A program made the translations under genes and the position numbers. From contig JAUCBJ010006711.1 in assembly GCA_032718475.1 (NCBI GenBank), forward strand, positions 1-64,000: a DNA stretch of 64,000 nucleotides. Direction: 5' to 3'. The stretch's first letter is position 1; each line of letters begins with the position of its first letter. Of the stretch, positions 50,901 to 58,909 are shown piece after piece. Under the pieces are notes generated by a model. It saw only the letters and a list, made by a program, of their open reading frames with translations, had not been told where the DNA came from and made no database searches. The DNA comes from Nemertoderma westbladi. Taxonomy: Eukaryota > Xenacoelomorpha > Nemertodermatida > Nemertodermatidae.

Positions 50901-52974
50901 TCTTTCTCCACTCCCGACGAAGTCGATGGTGGAGTCGTCCTATGATCTTTAATAGGACTGTAGGGGTATTCCCGTAGTCAAGTTGTCCAATGGATCTCAA
51001 AGTAGTGATAGCGTTCTTTATTTCGTCAGCCAGTTTTAATAAGTCGACGGGTTTAGTAATAGCCCCTCCCTTACAGAGTTCCTCTATCACTGACCTGGCC
51101 ATGCTGACTGTACCTCCATAGATCGAAGTTAAACGATCGTACGCTAGTTCGAAGGCGTCCGGTACACCAACAAAGGTCTCTGCCAAACGTTTAGGTTCTC
51201 CTGACAACGTTTGAAGCAGGTAATTAAACTTCTCCCGTGATGTAAAGGCGCACACGGCGATCTGAGATTCGATATAGTCTACGAAAGTATGCCAGTGTTT
51301 TGAGCTACCGGAAAACTTAGGTGGTTGTTGCACCGGTAGTCCTTGTCTAGCTGCGAATTTCGCTATTTCCTCGGCAACGTTCAGAGTTTCGCGTCCTTGG
51401 TTGGTAATCTGGTTGATGTTCTCCCTTCTTGGCGCTTTTCCCTGATACGATGTGTGTTTTGAAGGTACCGGTCTTTGTGGTTCCTTCGGGTGTCTATTGT
51501 GTTCGAATTCAGTGTTCCTCGAACTATCGGTTTGAACTTCCTCCAGACGTTCCTCAATCCGGGCCAACTTGTTGACAATGTTGGCGAATTGTTGTGTACT
51601 GATTGCGTCCGTTGGTTGTAACGCCTTTTGTGTTGGTGTATTTTGTGGAGGATTGTCTACAAAGGAGTTGTCTGAACGCTTGCGTTTATATTCATCGGCC
51701 GCCCCTGTTCTAAATACCTCGCGTTTCGGGTAATCCGATTCGCTCGAAGTACTACTATCATCTGGATATGGTGGTCGACGTGTTCGCGTCCGTTGCGTCG
51801 TACGAATTCTAACGTTTCGTTTCGGAACATCATCCACTGGTCTCCGTTGTTCGGTAGGCTCACAAGTCTTCCTCGAAGTCGTAGATTGCGATGTAAACTG
51901 GTTGAACGGTCGCGTATCCACTGGTCTCCGTTGTTCGGTAGGCTCACAAGTCTTCCTCGAAGTCGTAGATTGCGATGCAAACTGGACCGGTGGTCGAATA
52001 ACCGCTTTTGAATCAACTGGCCTTGTAGGCCGAAACGTCATTGGGTATTCGTAGTGCGTAACCGGTTTAGGTGTCAAAGGTGGACTCACCTGTTTTGTCG
52101 TCAGTAGTGCAGGTCCGGTCAATAAACTACTACGATCTGTAATCGGTGGGTTACTTACCTTGACTTTCAAAATAGGCGACGACGTTGCTCTTGGCGGTGT
52201 AAACTTGTCCAGAATAACAAACCTGTGTTCCGTCGCACCATGGATAGGAGAAATATTACTACTACCAGCAGTCGAAACAGGTTCCTTAGTCGTAACCGGT
52301 GCAAACATATGAGTTACCTGTGGGAATCGTTGACACAAGTCCTTTACTAATTGTCGCTCCCGTCCGGGTGCTCCTACGCTTCCTTCCTTCTTTCGTTCCT
52401 GAATTTGGCGATGTCTTACCTCTATCTGGTCCAAGTCATGTCCGTCTCGAGATCTCATCGATCGATCGCGGGCTTGTAGATCCAGGTCTTCCTTGGCGTT
52501 GGCTAATTCTCTCGCCTTCTTCTCGAGTTCGAAACGAAGTTTAACTTCTTTCTCGCGTTGTTCCGTTTGTTGTTGTTGCGCCTCGAACTCTGCTTGTCGT
52601 ATCGCTGATTGAGCTTTTATTTGCCGTGTTTTCATTTCGGCCCGTGCTTCCGAAACTAACCTTTCTCTTTCTAATTCCGCCGCTGCCGTTTGTCGCTCTA
52701 GTTCGGCCGCTGCCGCTGCCGCTGCCGCTTGTCGCTCTAACTCGGCCGCCGCGTTTCGTCGCTCTAACTCGGCCGCCGCCGCTGCCGCTTGTCGCTCTAC
52801 CTCGGCCGCTGCCGCTGCCGCTTGTCGGGCAATGTCTACCTCTAACCTTTCTACTTCAGCTGCTTCTAATTCAGCTTGTTCCTGTAGATGAGAGATTCTT
52901 GCTATATTCGCAACGCGTAGCTTCTCTTCCTCTACTGCTGCCTGCATCACTAGAAGTTGAGCTTGTTCCTCCAT
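47980..52974 (-). CDS. Gag-protease-RT segment of nested polyprotein
   Basis: 1,664 codons. ~1-190: Ala/Glu/Arg coiled coil. ~190-545: Pro/Thr/Arg linker with two SRKTCEPTEQRR copies from the palindromic motif. ~548-770: DUF1759-type Gag (PPKFSGSSKHW, LSGEPKRLAETF). ~810-870: zinc knuckles (CWRCTRHGHVRKDC, CPSCGRNHDGLLH). ~935-1060: A16/DUF1758-type protease with ILDSASSHSYV. ~1200: GRLASLP. ~1290-1560: RT, with VRVVNDCAA, FTCDVEAMFHQV and the catalytic YVDD at 48528-48517. The ATG is internal, directly after the TGA at 52978. It ends at a TAG just before the RNase H motif ELHCFSDAS. All expected RT motifs are intact here. Confidence 0.93.
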   Translation of the reverse strand: MEEQAQLLVMQAAVEEEKLRVANIARISHLQEQAELEAAEVERLEVDIARQAAAAAAEVERQAAAAAAELERRNAAAELERQAAAAAAAAELERQTAAAELERERLVSEARAEMKTRQIKAQSAIRQAEFEAQQQQTEQREKEVKLRFELEKKARELANAKEDLDLQARDRSMRSRDGHDLDQIEVRHRQIQERKKEGSVGAPGRERQLVKDLCQRFPQVTHMFAPVTTKEPVSTAGSSNISPIHGATEHRFVILDKFTPPRATSSPILKVKVSNPPITDRSSLLTGPALLTTKQVSPPLTPKPVTHYEYPMTFRPTRPVDSKAVIRPPVQFASQSTTSRKTCEPTEQRRPVDTRPFNQFTSQSTTSRKTCEPTEQRRPVDDVPKRNVRIRTTQRTRTRRPPYPDDSSTSSESDYPKREVFRTGAADEYKRKRSDNSFVDNPPQNTPTQKALQPTDAISTQQFANIVNKLARIEERLEEVQTDSSRNTEFEHNRHPKEPQRPVPSKHTSYQGKAPRRENINQITNQGRETLNVAEEIAKFAARQGLPVQQPPKFSGSSKHWHTFVDYIESQIAVCAFTSREKFNYLLQTLSGEPKRLAETFVGVPDAFELAYDRLTSIYGGTVSMARSVIEELCKGGAITKPVDLLKLADEIKNAITTLRSIGQLDYGNTPTVLLKIIGRLHHRLRREWRKIEYQREERGGFLKLEDVYLLISREAVVETRSNYTDQHIVAEGITLPSSNRQKPQTTSTKTATYATPTESRQFSDSSRVSAPIGIKQTRQQLSADFSGCQYCEHLGKRYIGHKLRGCQQFRELNSEERRLQIRPLDSCWRCTRHGHVRKDCPNTDTCPSCGRNHDGLLHTDSHTPTKRFAREHPEAAARCDAAYRNRESKTTPTFVTHIKDCFSEQSGSSDEESEDDDVYSDGDEQPSIALLTTDQLKGFSVIPIKITGTKGSKRIYAILDSASSHSYVDEQIADVVTDLKQGKRVSYTVSSMHGQRAIPVTRVKLNLDSLLPKSQHSEKERSLLPFKDLTFAATKDFSNLLGPVPEQSLEDRKYFRHLGVPECPVNYRSVAMLIGTDQFNLHQVWETRPSAVVAGNAYACRTPIGWYTRAPVRTLDISDEEDDVQSTCSLLTTNSIHSFSRDVDHTTLHTKHDRRVTSMISHKEQLIHQVSLELGEKTSQLEIPSTTDDNAGRLASLPTPTTSTMPVDIDDDALRNHQLEQAVLDKELTEKTIRWLEQDTAEPGSYEPCMSEQEKQSLRIMEDTIRQTKDGHYEVGMLWRSQSPKLINNYPLALRRLHSIRQRLLRDEKAHLQYNTQMETYLTKGYAIRMTNPEIVTNQTYYLPHHYVRHPDKPDKVRVVNDCAALFEGMSLNSELMDGPNMNNYLMGVIMRFRQRQVAFTCDVEAMFHQVRALEQDRDSLRFLWYPEGDLSLPPATYQMQVRVFGARDSPNCTMYALKQAARDQKHLYDPEIIRIVERDFYVDDGLQSCDTVERASDTVERATTVAHQLRDCLAGGGFNLTKFASNSAELVDSFGTTERGGGDIDLEFEPLPTTKVLGLFWDPKTDNFRVKVRLDSQENTLTKRSCLSKLSQLFDPLGFISPIILQARIYMRSIWKDGLTWDEPISSDQVDLWKTWEAELSSLEDYSIPRVYFPLQTTFPDN
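48459..48500 (-). repeat. 21-bp in-frame duplication after the RT catalytic site
   Basis: TAGCACGTTCTACTGTGTCGC (plus strand, 21 bp) is doubled, giving DTVERASDTVERAT shortly after YVDDG. It keeps the frame; the effect on RT is unknown. Confidence 0.85.
49379..49398 (-). repeat. Palindromic motif copy 22 (nested protease-RT linker)
   Basis: Plus strand GGTAGACTCGCAAGCCTTCC; GRLASLP. Single here, triple in the outer element. Confidence 0.9.
51853..51872 (-). repeat. Palindromic motif copy 23 (nested gag linker)
   Basis: Plus strand GGTAGGCTCACAAGTCTTCC; read as KTCEPTE. Confidence 0.9.
51937..51956 (-). repeat. Palindromic motif copy 24 (nested gag linker)
   Basis: Identical to copy 23, 84 bp away, within a duplicated coding block. 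Confidence 0.9.
52690..52830 (-). repeat. Ala/Glu codon repeats in Gag coiled coil
   Basis: Runs of GCCGCT on the plus strand alternate with TTGTCGCTCTA and encode repeated AAAAELERQ. A trinucleotide-like expansion that has lengthened the coiled coil relative to the outer copy. Confidence 0.85.
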
Positions 52975-52977
52975 TTC

Positions 52978-53829
52978 TCATTGTTGTCGGTAGAATTCTT
53001 GCTGTTGTCGAGCAACTTCTGACGTGACCATACTTCCCTCGCAGATTTCGCTACGAATACTTACCAACGATTGATCCAATATTCCCGTTGCCGATTCGAT
53101 TCGTACGGGTGAAGTTTCCCTCGTATATTCTGGCACGGTTTCCAAATCGCCGACGTCTTCGCCGCACATACGTAAGTGATCCGTCAGGTGTTTCAATTGT
53201 CCATCCAGTCGGTACAGTTCCTGTTCTTCCTCGGGTTGTAATAATTCGTCCGAAACTGACTCACCTAACAACTGGTCTGCTTGTTCCTGTTGTATCTGCC
53301 TAATCGTCGACTTAAACTGAATCAGTTTCTCTCTAGCGATCATTAGTTTCTCGAGGATTCTAAGTTGAGTATCCATGTCCTGTCTCTGTCTAGCTAGATC
53401 TTGTAGACCAATTAGGTTATCTACGGACTTGTGTACTCTACTTTGTACTCTAACCTGGAGGGTGTAGAACTCGAATCGAGACATCGGAGCGGTCAACTCG
53501 TCTAATATGCGTTGGCCTTCCCCAATACTCCTGGTTATATGCGCCATGTATCCTCCGACGCTTCTAACCACACTTTCTGTGCTTCCTGCTGAACTTACCA
53601 TTTCCGTTTCCCTGTATCTAGGTTGCGGAACAGTTAGAAAGTCCTCGGTCCTGCCGTCGCCTCGTACTACGGCATCCGGTACTCCCGTTGGATGTACTGG
53701 TGACGCACACGGTGTAGGTTCGGTAGGCTCGCGAGTCTTCCCCTGTTGTTCTTCCGCTGCTGACTTATCTCCGTCGCATGAGTCATAGTCGGTTTGTGTA
53801 TTCTTCGTATAGTCTTGTTTGTCACTCAT
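52978..53829 (-). CDS. Gag N-terminal segment (nested)
   Basis: 283 codons from ATGAGTGAC, matching the outer gag start. TDYDSCD, EDFLTVPQ, FYTLQVRVQSRVH, QLLGESVSDELLQPEEE and SLVSIRSE-like blocks are shared. A palindromic-motif copy is read as KTREPTEP. It ends at TGA 52980-52978, an in-frame nonsense codon; the frame continues two codons later at ATG 52974. Confidence 0.85.
   Translation of the reverse strand: MSDKQDYTKNTQTDYDSCDGDKSAAEEQQGKTREPTEPTPCASPVHPTGVPDAVVRGDGRTEDFLTVPQPRYRETEMVSSAGSTESVVRSVGGYMAHITRSIGEGQRILDELTAPMSRFEFYTLQVRVQSRVHKSVDNLIGLQDLARQRQDMDTQLRILEKLMIAREKLIQFKSTIRQIQQEQADQLLGESVSDELLQPEEEQELYRLDGQLKHLTDHLRMCGEDVGDLETVPEYTRETSPVRIESATGILDQSLVSIRSEICEGSMVTSEVARQQQEFYRQQ
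53722..53741 (-). repeat. Palindromic motif copy 25 (nested gag N-terminus)
   Basis: Plus strand GGTAGGCTCGCGAGTCTTCC; read as KTREPTE. Confidence 0.92.
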
Positions 53830-53914
53830 TTCGGTAGTTGTAAGTCAAGTAAAGTGAGTGTCAAAGTATCAAATTTACCGTATTTATATCTAAACGGTAC
53901 TAATTACAGTCATA

Positions 53915-53940
53915 TAAAATTAGCCTACCGGCCGATTTTA
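53915..53940 (-). other. Leader hairpin 1 (nested), loop GGTA
   Basis: The minus-strand RNA reads AAAATCGGCC-GGTA-GGCTAATTTT. The core GCCGGTAGGC is identical to the outer leader hairpin. One mismatch and one G-U in the stem. Confidence 0.6.
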
Positions 53941-53951
53941 TAGCAGATGGA

Positions 53952-53978
53952 TAAAATTAGCCTAAACGGCCAATTTTA
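53952..53978 (-). other. Leader hairpin 2 (nested), loop GTTTA
   Basis: Minus-strand AAAATTGGCC-GTTTA-GGCTAATTTT: a 10-bp stem including one G-U pair that forms only in the element's sense RNA. Confidence 0.6.
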
Positions 53979-54010
53979 CAGCAAATAAATGTCACGGAAT
54001 AAGTATATAA

Positions 54011-54036
54011 TAAAATTAGCCTTGCGGCCAATTTTA
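54011..54036 (-). other. Leader hairpin 3 (nested), GNRA-type loop GCAA
   Basis: Minus-strand AAAATTGGCC-GCAA-GGCTAATTTT: the same 10-bp stem closed by GCAA, a classic GNRA tetraloop. Confidence 0.65.
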
Positions 54037-54220
54037 TAACAAATAAATCGGATAACGATATGCGTTATCAAAAGGGTAAATTAAATACAATAATACGGAC
54101 TAATTCAGCAATGAACAAAGAAATCATACGGAATGCATAAATACTTGAGACAGTGGAACCCACAATAATTTTAACTAATACGGTAATGCCTAACTTATTT
54201 ATGCCACTTTTCGAACTCAC

Positions 54221-54399
54221 CCACTCCAATAATTCTCCAGAAAAACAGATTCCCAGATACAAACCGAACGTGAACCTTTCCGTTTTTAATGTTGCGGACG
54301 AAGCGCGATTTTCCCAACCAAAGTTGTTGAGTTATCTATCTCCCAAACTTGCTAAACACGGTCTTGCTCCCGTTACAGTCTAGAAATGAGTTCTGAATC
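54221..54399 (-). other. Conserved leader exon candidate (nested)
   Basis: Minus strand: acceptor CTCTTTTGTTTTTCAG (AG at 54401-54400), then GATTCAGAACTCATTTCTAG, CAAGTTTGGGAGA, AACGGAAAG and CGGTTTGTATCTGGGAAT, ending at donor GTGAGT (54220-54215). Order, content and both splice sites parallel 28502-28652 of the outer element. Confidence 0.5.
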
Positions 54400-54885
54400 C
54401 TGAAAAACAAAAGAGTTAGGTTTTACTTTTACGAAAATTTTGTACCGGTACAATATGGTATTTAAACCCTTTTTAAACACCGGTATTCAATTCCAAAAAT
54501 ATTTTACACGCGGTTCAAATCAAATTTTATTTCAAAAAATTAGCACTTAGCTAATCAAATATAAATTTTTACCTCAAAATACAAAATTTTCAAATAACTT
54601 TAGTCCTACCGAACCGTAGTTCAGTAAAACATATTCCTACTAATTGGAAGAGACAGTAACAATACCTGCAATATCCTACTGTAAAGTTTGTGAATCAAAT
54701 CATAAATCCGACCTTCTCACCAAAACAGTAAACTCTAAGTAAGCGAATATATTGCAGTATCGATCTCTTATAACCGGTGAGGCAGAAAACAGTCTACGAG
54801 CAGACAAACTTCGATAAAACAAAATCCCGCGCAGCGAATCCTAAAATCAGGCTAACTCACTGACGGACTAAGGGGCTCGTATACT

Positions 54886-54907
54886 TTGCCGCGGTGTGAT
54901 TTATATG
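54886..54907 (-). promoter_or_regulatory. TATA-like core promoter of nested 5' LTR
   Basis: Same CATATAAATCACACCGCGGCAA block on the minus strand; in this copy it would drive the nested element's own transcript. Confidence 0.6.
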
Positions 54908-56346
54908 GTTGGGCGAAAGGGACGCTAGCTAGGTACAGAGGCAGAGATTTGGAGATGTCTAACTAGCGGGCAAAGCACAGTAAGGACAAAAGTTAATTTT
55001 ATATATTTTGAGGTGTAAATAATTTCTAACGCGCGTGTGTTAATTCTGAACGGTCAAAGCAGTTTTGCTCCTTCACATATATAATTACTGGGTACGGTGT
55101 GCATTTTACGAATATTCTAATTTTGTAACTTGTAGGTCCAATACTCACGAATGATAAGGTTCCTTCCCCTCTTGCGTATTTCCAGGACTCAAATTCAGGC
55201 ATAAGGTTAATGCTACGCCCAGAATTCGGCAATTTTAGGTACCAGGTCCCTGATACTAAGAAGAGATGTGTTAGTTTACTACTGTAGGCGTACGGTTACT
55301 AATAGCTATCCTGGCTCCTATCTAGAATTTTAGTCACCTAGGTAGGCTGGGTAACTTCCTATTAGGGCGTTGGCGGGGACACGGTAGATGTTAGTATATC
55401 CCTAATAGCCTCAATTTATTTGCGCCTAGTGTAAACTGCCCTACCGCCTGAACGGTACAATCCTAATTCAGGTGAAAACACAGCAACCCTCCTAGCCTAC
55501 AAGTTCTAATGCAATGGACACCGTCTGACTGCAAATAGTCGCACACGCACCTGTACTTAGCAAGAGTTAAGCGTACAGTTTGCTGCACCCTAACCAATGT
55601 GTATGCCTTGTACCGGTGTGCCTACGTCCTATCTGCGTACTAGTATCTGCCTGCTCCCCCCCCCCCCCCCCACCCGTAGGAATGTGAAGGTCTACTGTGG
55701 TTTTTTCCTGAATCAAGACAGTACAGTCCCTAAGATGTAATTTTGGGCTCACAGCGTGTCACTACTTCTACCTTTTGATCTTTGGTCTTACGCTTAGGTA
55801 GCAAGGCGTCGAACGCTGTCTAACCTTTCAGGCGATGGGCGAATAACTGAGATGGTATTGCGGGTTGTCTCCTGTCTACATTCCCTTGATGTTCCCGTTC
55901 ATTGCTACGGCCCGATCTCTAGCCGGCCATCCTGTTCTTAAGTGTGTTCACCGTAGTGAATCATGGTGAAAGAAAAGCAGATAGCGGTATTTCTGAATTT
56001 ATTGCAGATAATAATACAAAATGTAATCTGAATACTAATGACAGAATAAACAAATATCAGATAACTCAATATAGAGATATAAGAATCTTGAAAATTGATA
56101 ACTAATGAACAAATCGTACCTTTATATAGCAAATTTGTGCTGCAATCAATCGAGAAAATTCTCGATTGTTCTATAGGTTCTAACAGGTTTTTAAAGATAA
56201 CTATTGGTCCTGCTAATATATAACTTGCACGACATTGGATACAATCTAATAACTGCAGTCTCATTGGTTAATCTAGGTACAGACAAATGCAACTTAATTT
56301 GTAGCGGTCAATTTAAATGAGTTGAAATTCTGTACAAAAAATAATT

Positions 56347-56425
56347 CGCACTTACTAGGATTCGAACTCAATACCTACTACACATATAATTTCCAACGCT
56401 CTACCGACTGAGCTACTGAACCACT
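56347..56425 (-). other. tRNA-like sequence in nested 5' LTR
   Basis: Identical to the block at 39581-39659: minus-strand TAGCTCAGTCGGTAGAGCG and TTGAGTTCGAATCC, about 125 bp from the LTR start. Confidence 0.65.
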
Positions 56426-56549
56426 TGACTAAAGGTCGTACAATAGATATAACAAATACAAATGAGGACTTAAAGCAATCTTTTACAAAGTTAATTCGAA
56501 TAAAATAAAATTTTGAAAATTCACGGCATTTAGGGAATATAATTCTATA

Positions 56550-56554
56550 GTGGG
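56550..56554. other. Target-site duplication GTGGG, right
   Basis: Matches 37869-37873. The outer element's own sequence resumes after it (ACCTTTGTTGG). Confidence 0.93.
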
Positions 56555-56655
56555 ACCTTTGTTGGCCGCCACATAGACCTACTGTATTTTAGTTATTTGT
56601 ATTTGTATTACTGTATGTGCATTTGTAATCCTCTTCACTGTAGATAGAGACAGCG

Positions 56656-56750
56656 GTGGAATTCCATTGTCTATACGTGAACATGGAGGGTAGTACCCTT
56701 ATGTATCACATAGGAGCGGGATTGTGTGTACAGTAGGAATAGAATTCCAC
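56656..56750 (+). ncRNA. Conserved structured RNA element in pol-ORF3 spacer (outer)
   Basis: GTGGAATTC (56656-56664) and GAATTCCAC (56742-56750) are perfect inverse arms enclosing GGGTAGTACCC (56688-56698). Compared with the nested copy (GTAGAATTC/GAATTCTAC), the third base pair changes from G-C to A-T on both sides at once, which supports pairing. Role unknown: splicing control, translation or packaging of the ORF3 RNA are possible. Confidence 0.5.
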
Positions 56751-56898
56751 TTGGAACCCACAAGTGAGACAATTTTTCAAAAATTATTAGACAAATCCAT
56801 TTATTTGGATTTAAATTTAAGAAAAACGATTCTCCAGTGAAAGCAAATTCTAGAATACAGCTAGATAAAAATTAAAATTGGGGAGGACAAGAGCGGAT

Positions 56899-56918
56899 GG
56901 AAGGCTTGCGAGCCTACC
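56899..56918 (+). repeat. Palindromic motif copy 9 (pol-ORF3 spacer)
   Basis: GGAAGGCTTGCGAGCCTACC in non-coding DNA. Confidence 0.92.
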
Positions 56919-57277
56919 GAAAAATTTTTTTGGAAAAGAAAATCGGCCTTGTTCTACGTAGTCGTGTCTACTATTATTTAGACCAATTAATTCTCGACTG
57001 CACTATTTTTCTTGGGAAATGTAGCATGGGAAATTAAAAGGTGAGTATTTTAGACTCGCGGGTAGTTTACCCGGAATTCGTTTTTTATCGGCACATTTTT
57101 TGGATTAGGAGCCAGTGCGAAATCACGCGAACCCGAAATCATTAGGCAAATGGGTTGGGGTTTAGAGCAGAGTTGAGCCAAAAGCCGACAAACTCTAAGT
57201 CACCTCACATCTAACCTCTATTTTGTGCTTCATCTAGTAGAAACGTAACGATATATAACCACATATATTCGTATACG

Positions 57278-58366
57278 ATGGAGAAGATGTGTAAAGAGTT
57301 ACGTCAATGGTTTACGCAAGAACAAGAGCACCAGGCGCCATTCAATCGTTATGGAGCTAAAAACTTTAGTGTGTTTGGAGTGGACAGTATGGCTAGGAGT
57401 ACGGCCAAGCTCGCTAAATCCAAGGCGGACCCGAATGTTACGCGACAGCGGTTGGACGCATACAACAAAAGAACGGAGGAATTACGCGCGGAGTTCAATG
57501 CGTTATATCCCTACGATGCGTTATGCGACGCTAGCGACATTTGCGAGGATCCAGACACCGAAATACGCCGATTGTATCATACGCTGCAATATTTGACGGT
57601 AAACGAACCCTTACCTGCAGCTAGAGACGAATTTGAAGGAATGCATCTTTATAGACGCGCTCGAGGAGCGGATCCAGAGACCAAGGACGCGTTCTCCATA
57701 TACAAACTGTTTTATAAATGTGGAGCGTGTATGCGCGAGCAAGACAACGCGATTCCTATGCGGTTGAACTCGGAGAACCCCGAGCCGATATTAGCGCGAT
57801 GTTCACACCACCAAAGTCTACGTTACCAAGAAGGTGGATACCCTTTGACAAATCCATATCATTCGTTTAAAATGAGTGGACCGAACGCGGGTGAGATCGT
57901 TATTTATGAACCCAAATTAGTCGAACCAGACGTCTACAGCAAGGTAGTGGACGAGTCTAATAAGTCGACACAAGAGAAACGGGAAGCTTTGAGCCTCTAC
58001 AGGGCGTACAAGGCGTACGAGAAAGGCGAGATTGAGGAGTTCGGCGGAAGGCTCGCGAGCCTACCATTCTATTGGATATCCCACGATCAAACCGAACCCA
58101 AGGAGATGACACCCGAGCTCTTCGATAGTATCACCTTTGCTCAGCGTTTGTCGCAGAGACTACAGATACCTCATGTCGAGATGACGCGAGAACCTCAGCC
58201 CCATTCTACTGGAGCGATAGTACCGGTTGCGAGACCAACTAGTTTTCCTATTAGTATACCGACCCGGAAGGAGACAACTTACGAGATCCCTATAGTTGAA
58301 CATCCGGAGATCATCTCGAACCTGGATTTCCTCCCATCGGTTACCTTCGGTGATGTGTTAGAGTAA
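57278..58366 (+). CDS. ORF3 N-terminal segment (outer)
   Basis: 362 codons with the best-preserved ORF3 N-terminus: MEKMCKELRQWF, FNRYGAKNFSVFGV, LYPYDALCD, EDPDTEIRRLYHT, MHLYRRARG, CGACMREQ. GRLASLP is at residue ~256, in the same context (EEFG/EEWG before, then Pro-aromatic) as in the nested copy. A Cys pair (CGAC) is shared. The start is chosen because both elements have MEK at this position, just after the conserved acceptor. Ends at TAA; no recognised domain. Confidence 0.8.
   Translation: MEKMCKELRQWFTQEQEHQAPFNRYGAKNFSVFGVDSMARSTAKLAKSKADPNVTRQRLDAYNKRTEELRAEFNALYPYDALCDASDICEDPDTEIRRLYHTLQYLTVNEPLPAARDEFEGMHLYRRARGADPETKDAFSIYKLFYKCGACMREQDNAIPMRLNSENPEPILARCSHHQSLRYQEGGYPLTNPYHSFKMSGPNAGEIVIYEPKLVEPDVYSKVVDESNKSTQEKREALSLYRAYKAYEKGEIEEFGGRLASLPFYWISHDQTEPKEMTPELFDSITFAQRLSQRLQIPHVEMTREPQPHSTGAIVPVARPTSFPISIPTRKETTYEIPIVEHPEIISNLDFLPSVTFGDVLE
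58046..58065 (+). repeat. Palindromic motif copy 10 (ORF3)
   Basis: GGAAGGCTCGCGAGCCTACC; GRLASLP, orthologous in position to the copy at 43584. Confidence 0.92.
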
Positions 58367-58372
58367 GCCGAG

Positions 58373-58903
58373 TTGCGTAAAGTAATAGTTCAAAAAATCG
58401 TACGCAACGTGCCTCCACACATTACGGACTTTAAGGAAGTGGATCGCGCGGGGACGGATATCGCACCTTGTATCTTGCGAGGATATCTGACGAAAACGAT
58501 TCGATTATGGATCGGAGTTGGAACGTTTGAGACCGACACCGATATCGCGACCAATTGGACTGGTAAACCTATTAGTTTCGATGATGAAAAGTCGATTGGG
58601 AGAATTTGGAACCCTACCGACGATTTACTCGATGATTGGGACGTGACTAGCCAATCTCTAAAAGAGAATGGTTATATGTTTTACGATAATGAAGGAGGAA
58701 GCCATCAGCAAAGCCTCACTTCAAAGACTATACAGATTAGAGCACCAGATGGCGTGTTACATGTCTTCAGCCGACAGAGGAGTGATAGGAAGATGCCTAT
58801 GCCGGAAGGAACGACGCAAAGACACGCGATGATAAAACGGATAGTTAAATCCATGGACCTGGCTTGTAGCATAGAAGCTAGGATGTTGCCAAAGGCCGTG
58901 TGA
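58373..58903 (+). CDS. ORF3 middle segment (outer)
   Basis: 176 codons in frame with the previous piece. NVPPHITDFKEVDRAGTDIAP, YLTKTIRLWIGVGTFE and GYMFYDNEGGSHQQSLTSKT are almost identical to the nested protein, the strongest conservation in ORF3 outside the zinc knuckles. Ends at a TGA where the nested protein has Arg. Confidence 0.8.
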   Translation: MRKVIVQKIVRNVPPHITDFKEVDRAGTDIAPCILRGYLTKTIRLWIGVGTFETDTDIATNWTGKPISFDDEKSIGRIWNPTDDLLDDWDVTSQSLKENGYMFYDNEGGSHQQSLTSKTIQIRAPDGVLHVFSRQRSDRKMPMPEGTTQRHAMIKRIVKSMDLACSIEARMLPKAV

Positions 58904-58909
58904 GACGTT

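Larger units (their letters stand above)
45031..53829 (-). pseudogene. Nested element gag-pol (one frame, two nonsense codons)
   Basis: A single reading frame of 2,933 codons including the final stop, from ATG 53829 to 45031, interrupted only by TGA at 52980-52978 and TAG at 47982-47980; there is no frameshift. Gag, protease, RT, RNase H and integrase follow without a Gag-Pol frame change, as in many BEL/Pao elements. Both stops fall where the outer copy has a sense codon, so they read as decay rather than programmed recoding. The three open pieces are listed separately. Confidence 0.92.
53830..54640 (-). other. 5' leader of nested element
   Basis: 811 bp between the 5' LTR and gag. It begins (minus strand) GTAGGAATATG, like the outer leader, again without the TGG expected of a tRNA primer site. 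It contains the conserved exon 54399-54221 and three hairpins at 54036-53915. No gene; the 76-codon plus-strand and 64-codon minus-strand frames are not convincing. Confidence 0.7.
37874..56549 (-). mobile_element. Nested BEL/Pao LTR retrotransposon, antisense to the outer one
   Basis: An 18,676-bp element flanked by GTGGG. In its own (minus) orientation: 5' LTR 56549-54641, leader, gag-pol 53829-45031, spacer, ORF3 44369-40649, 3' UTR, 3' LTR 39783-37874. It is a diverged relative of its host element, with the same gene order and many identical protein blocks but different LTR sequence. RT (YVDD), RNase H and integrase motifs are all present. Two nonsense codons interrupt gag-pol and two frameshifts interrupt ORF3. 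Confidence 0.94.
54641..56549 (-). repeat. 5' LTR of nested element (1,909 bp)
   Basis: Partner of 37874-39783, differing by roughly one to two percent by eye. Same TA...TA ends; poly-C tract near 55656-55671. The plus-strand right end ...AATTCTATA is followed by the GTGGG duplication. Confidence 0.93.
56555..57277 (+). other. Spacer between gag-pol and ORF3 (outer), with 3' splice site
   Basis: Non-coding. It holds the conserved stem 56656-56750, a palindromic-motif copy (56899-56918), and CTCTATTTTGTGCTTCATCTAG (AG at 57236-57237), a pyrimidine-rich acceptor about 40 nt before the ORF3 ATG. CTAG-TAG at this point is shared with the nested element. Confidence 0.5.
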
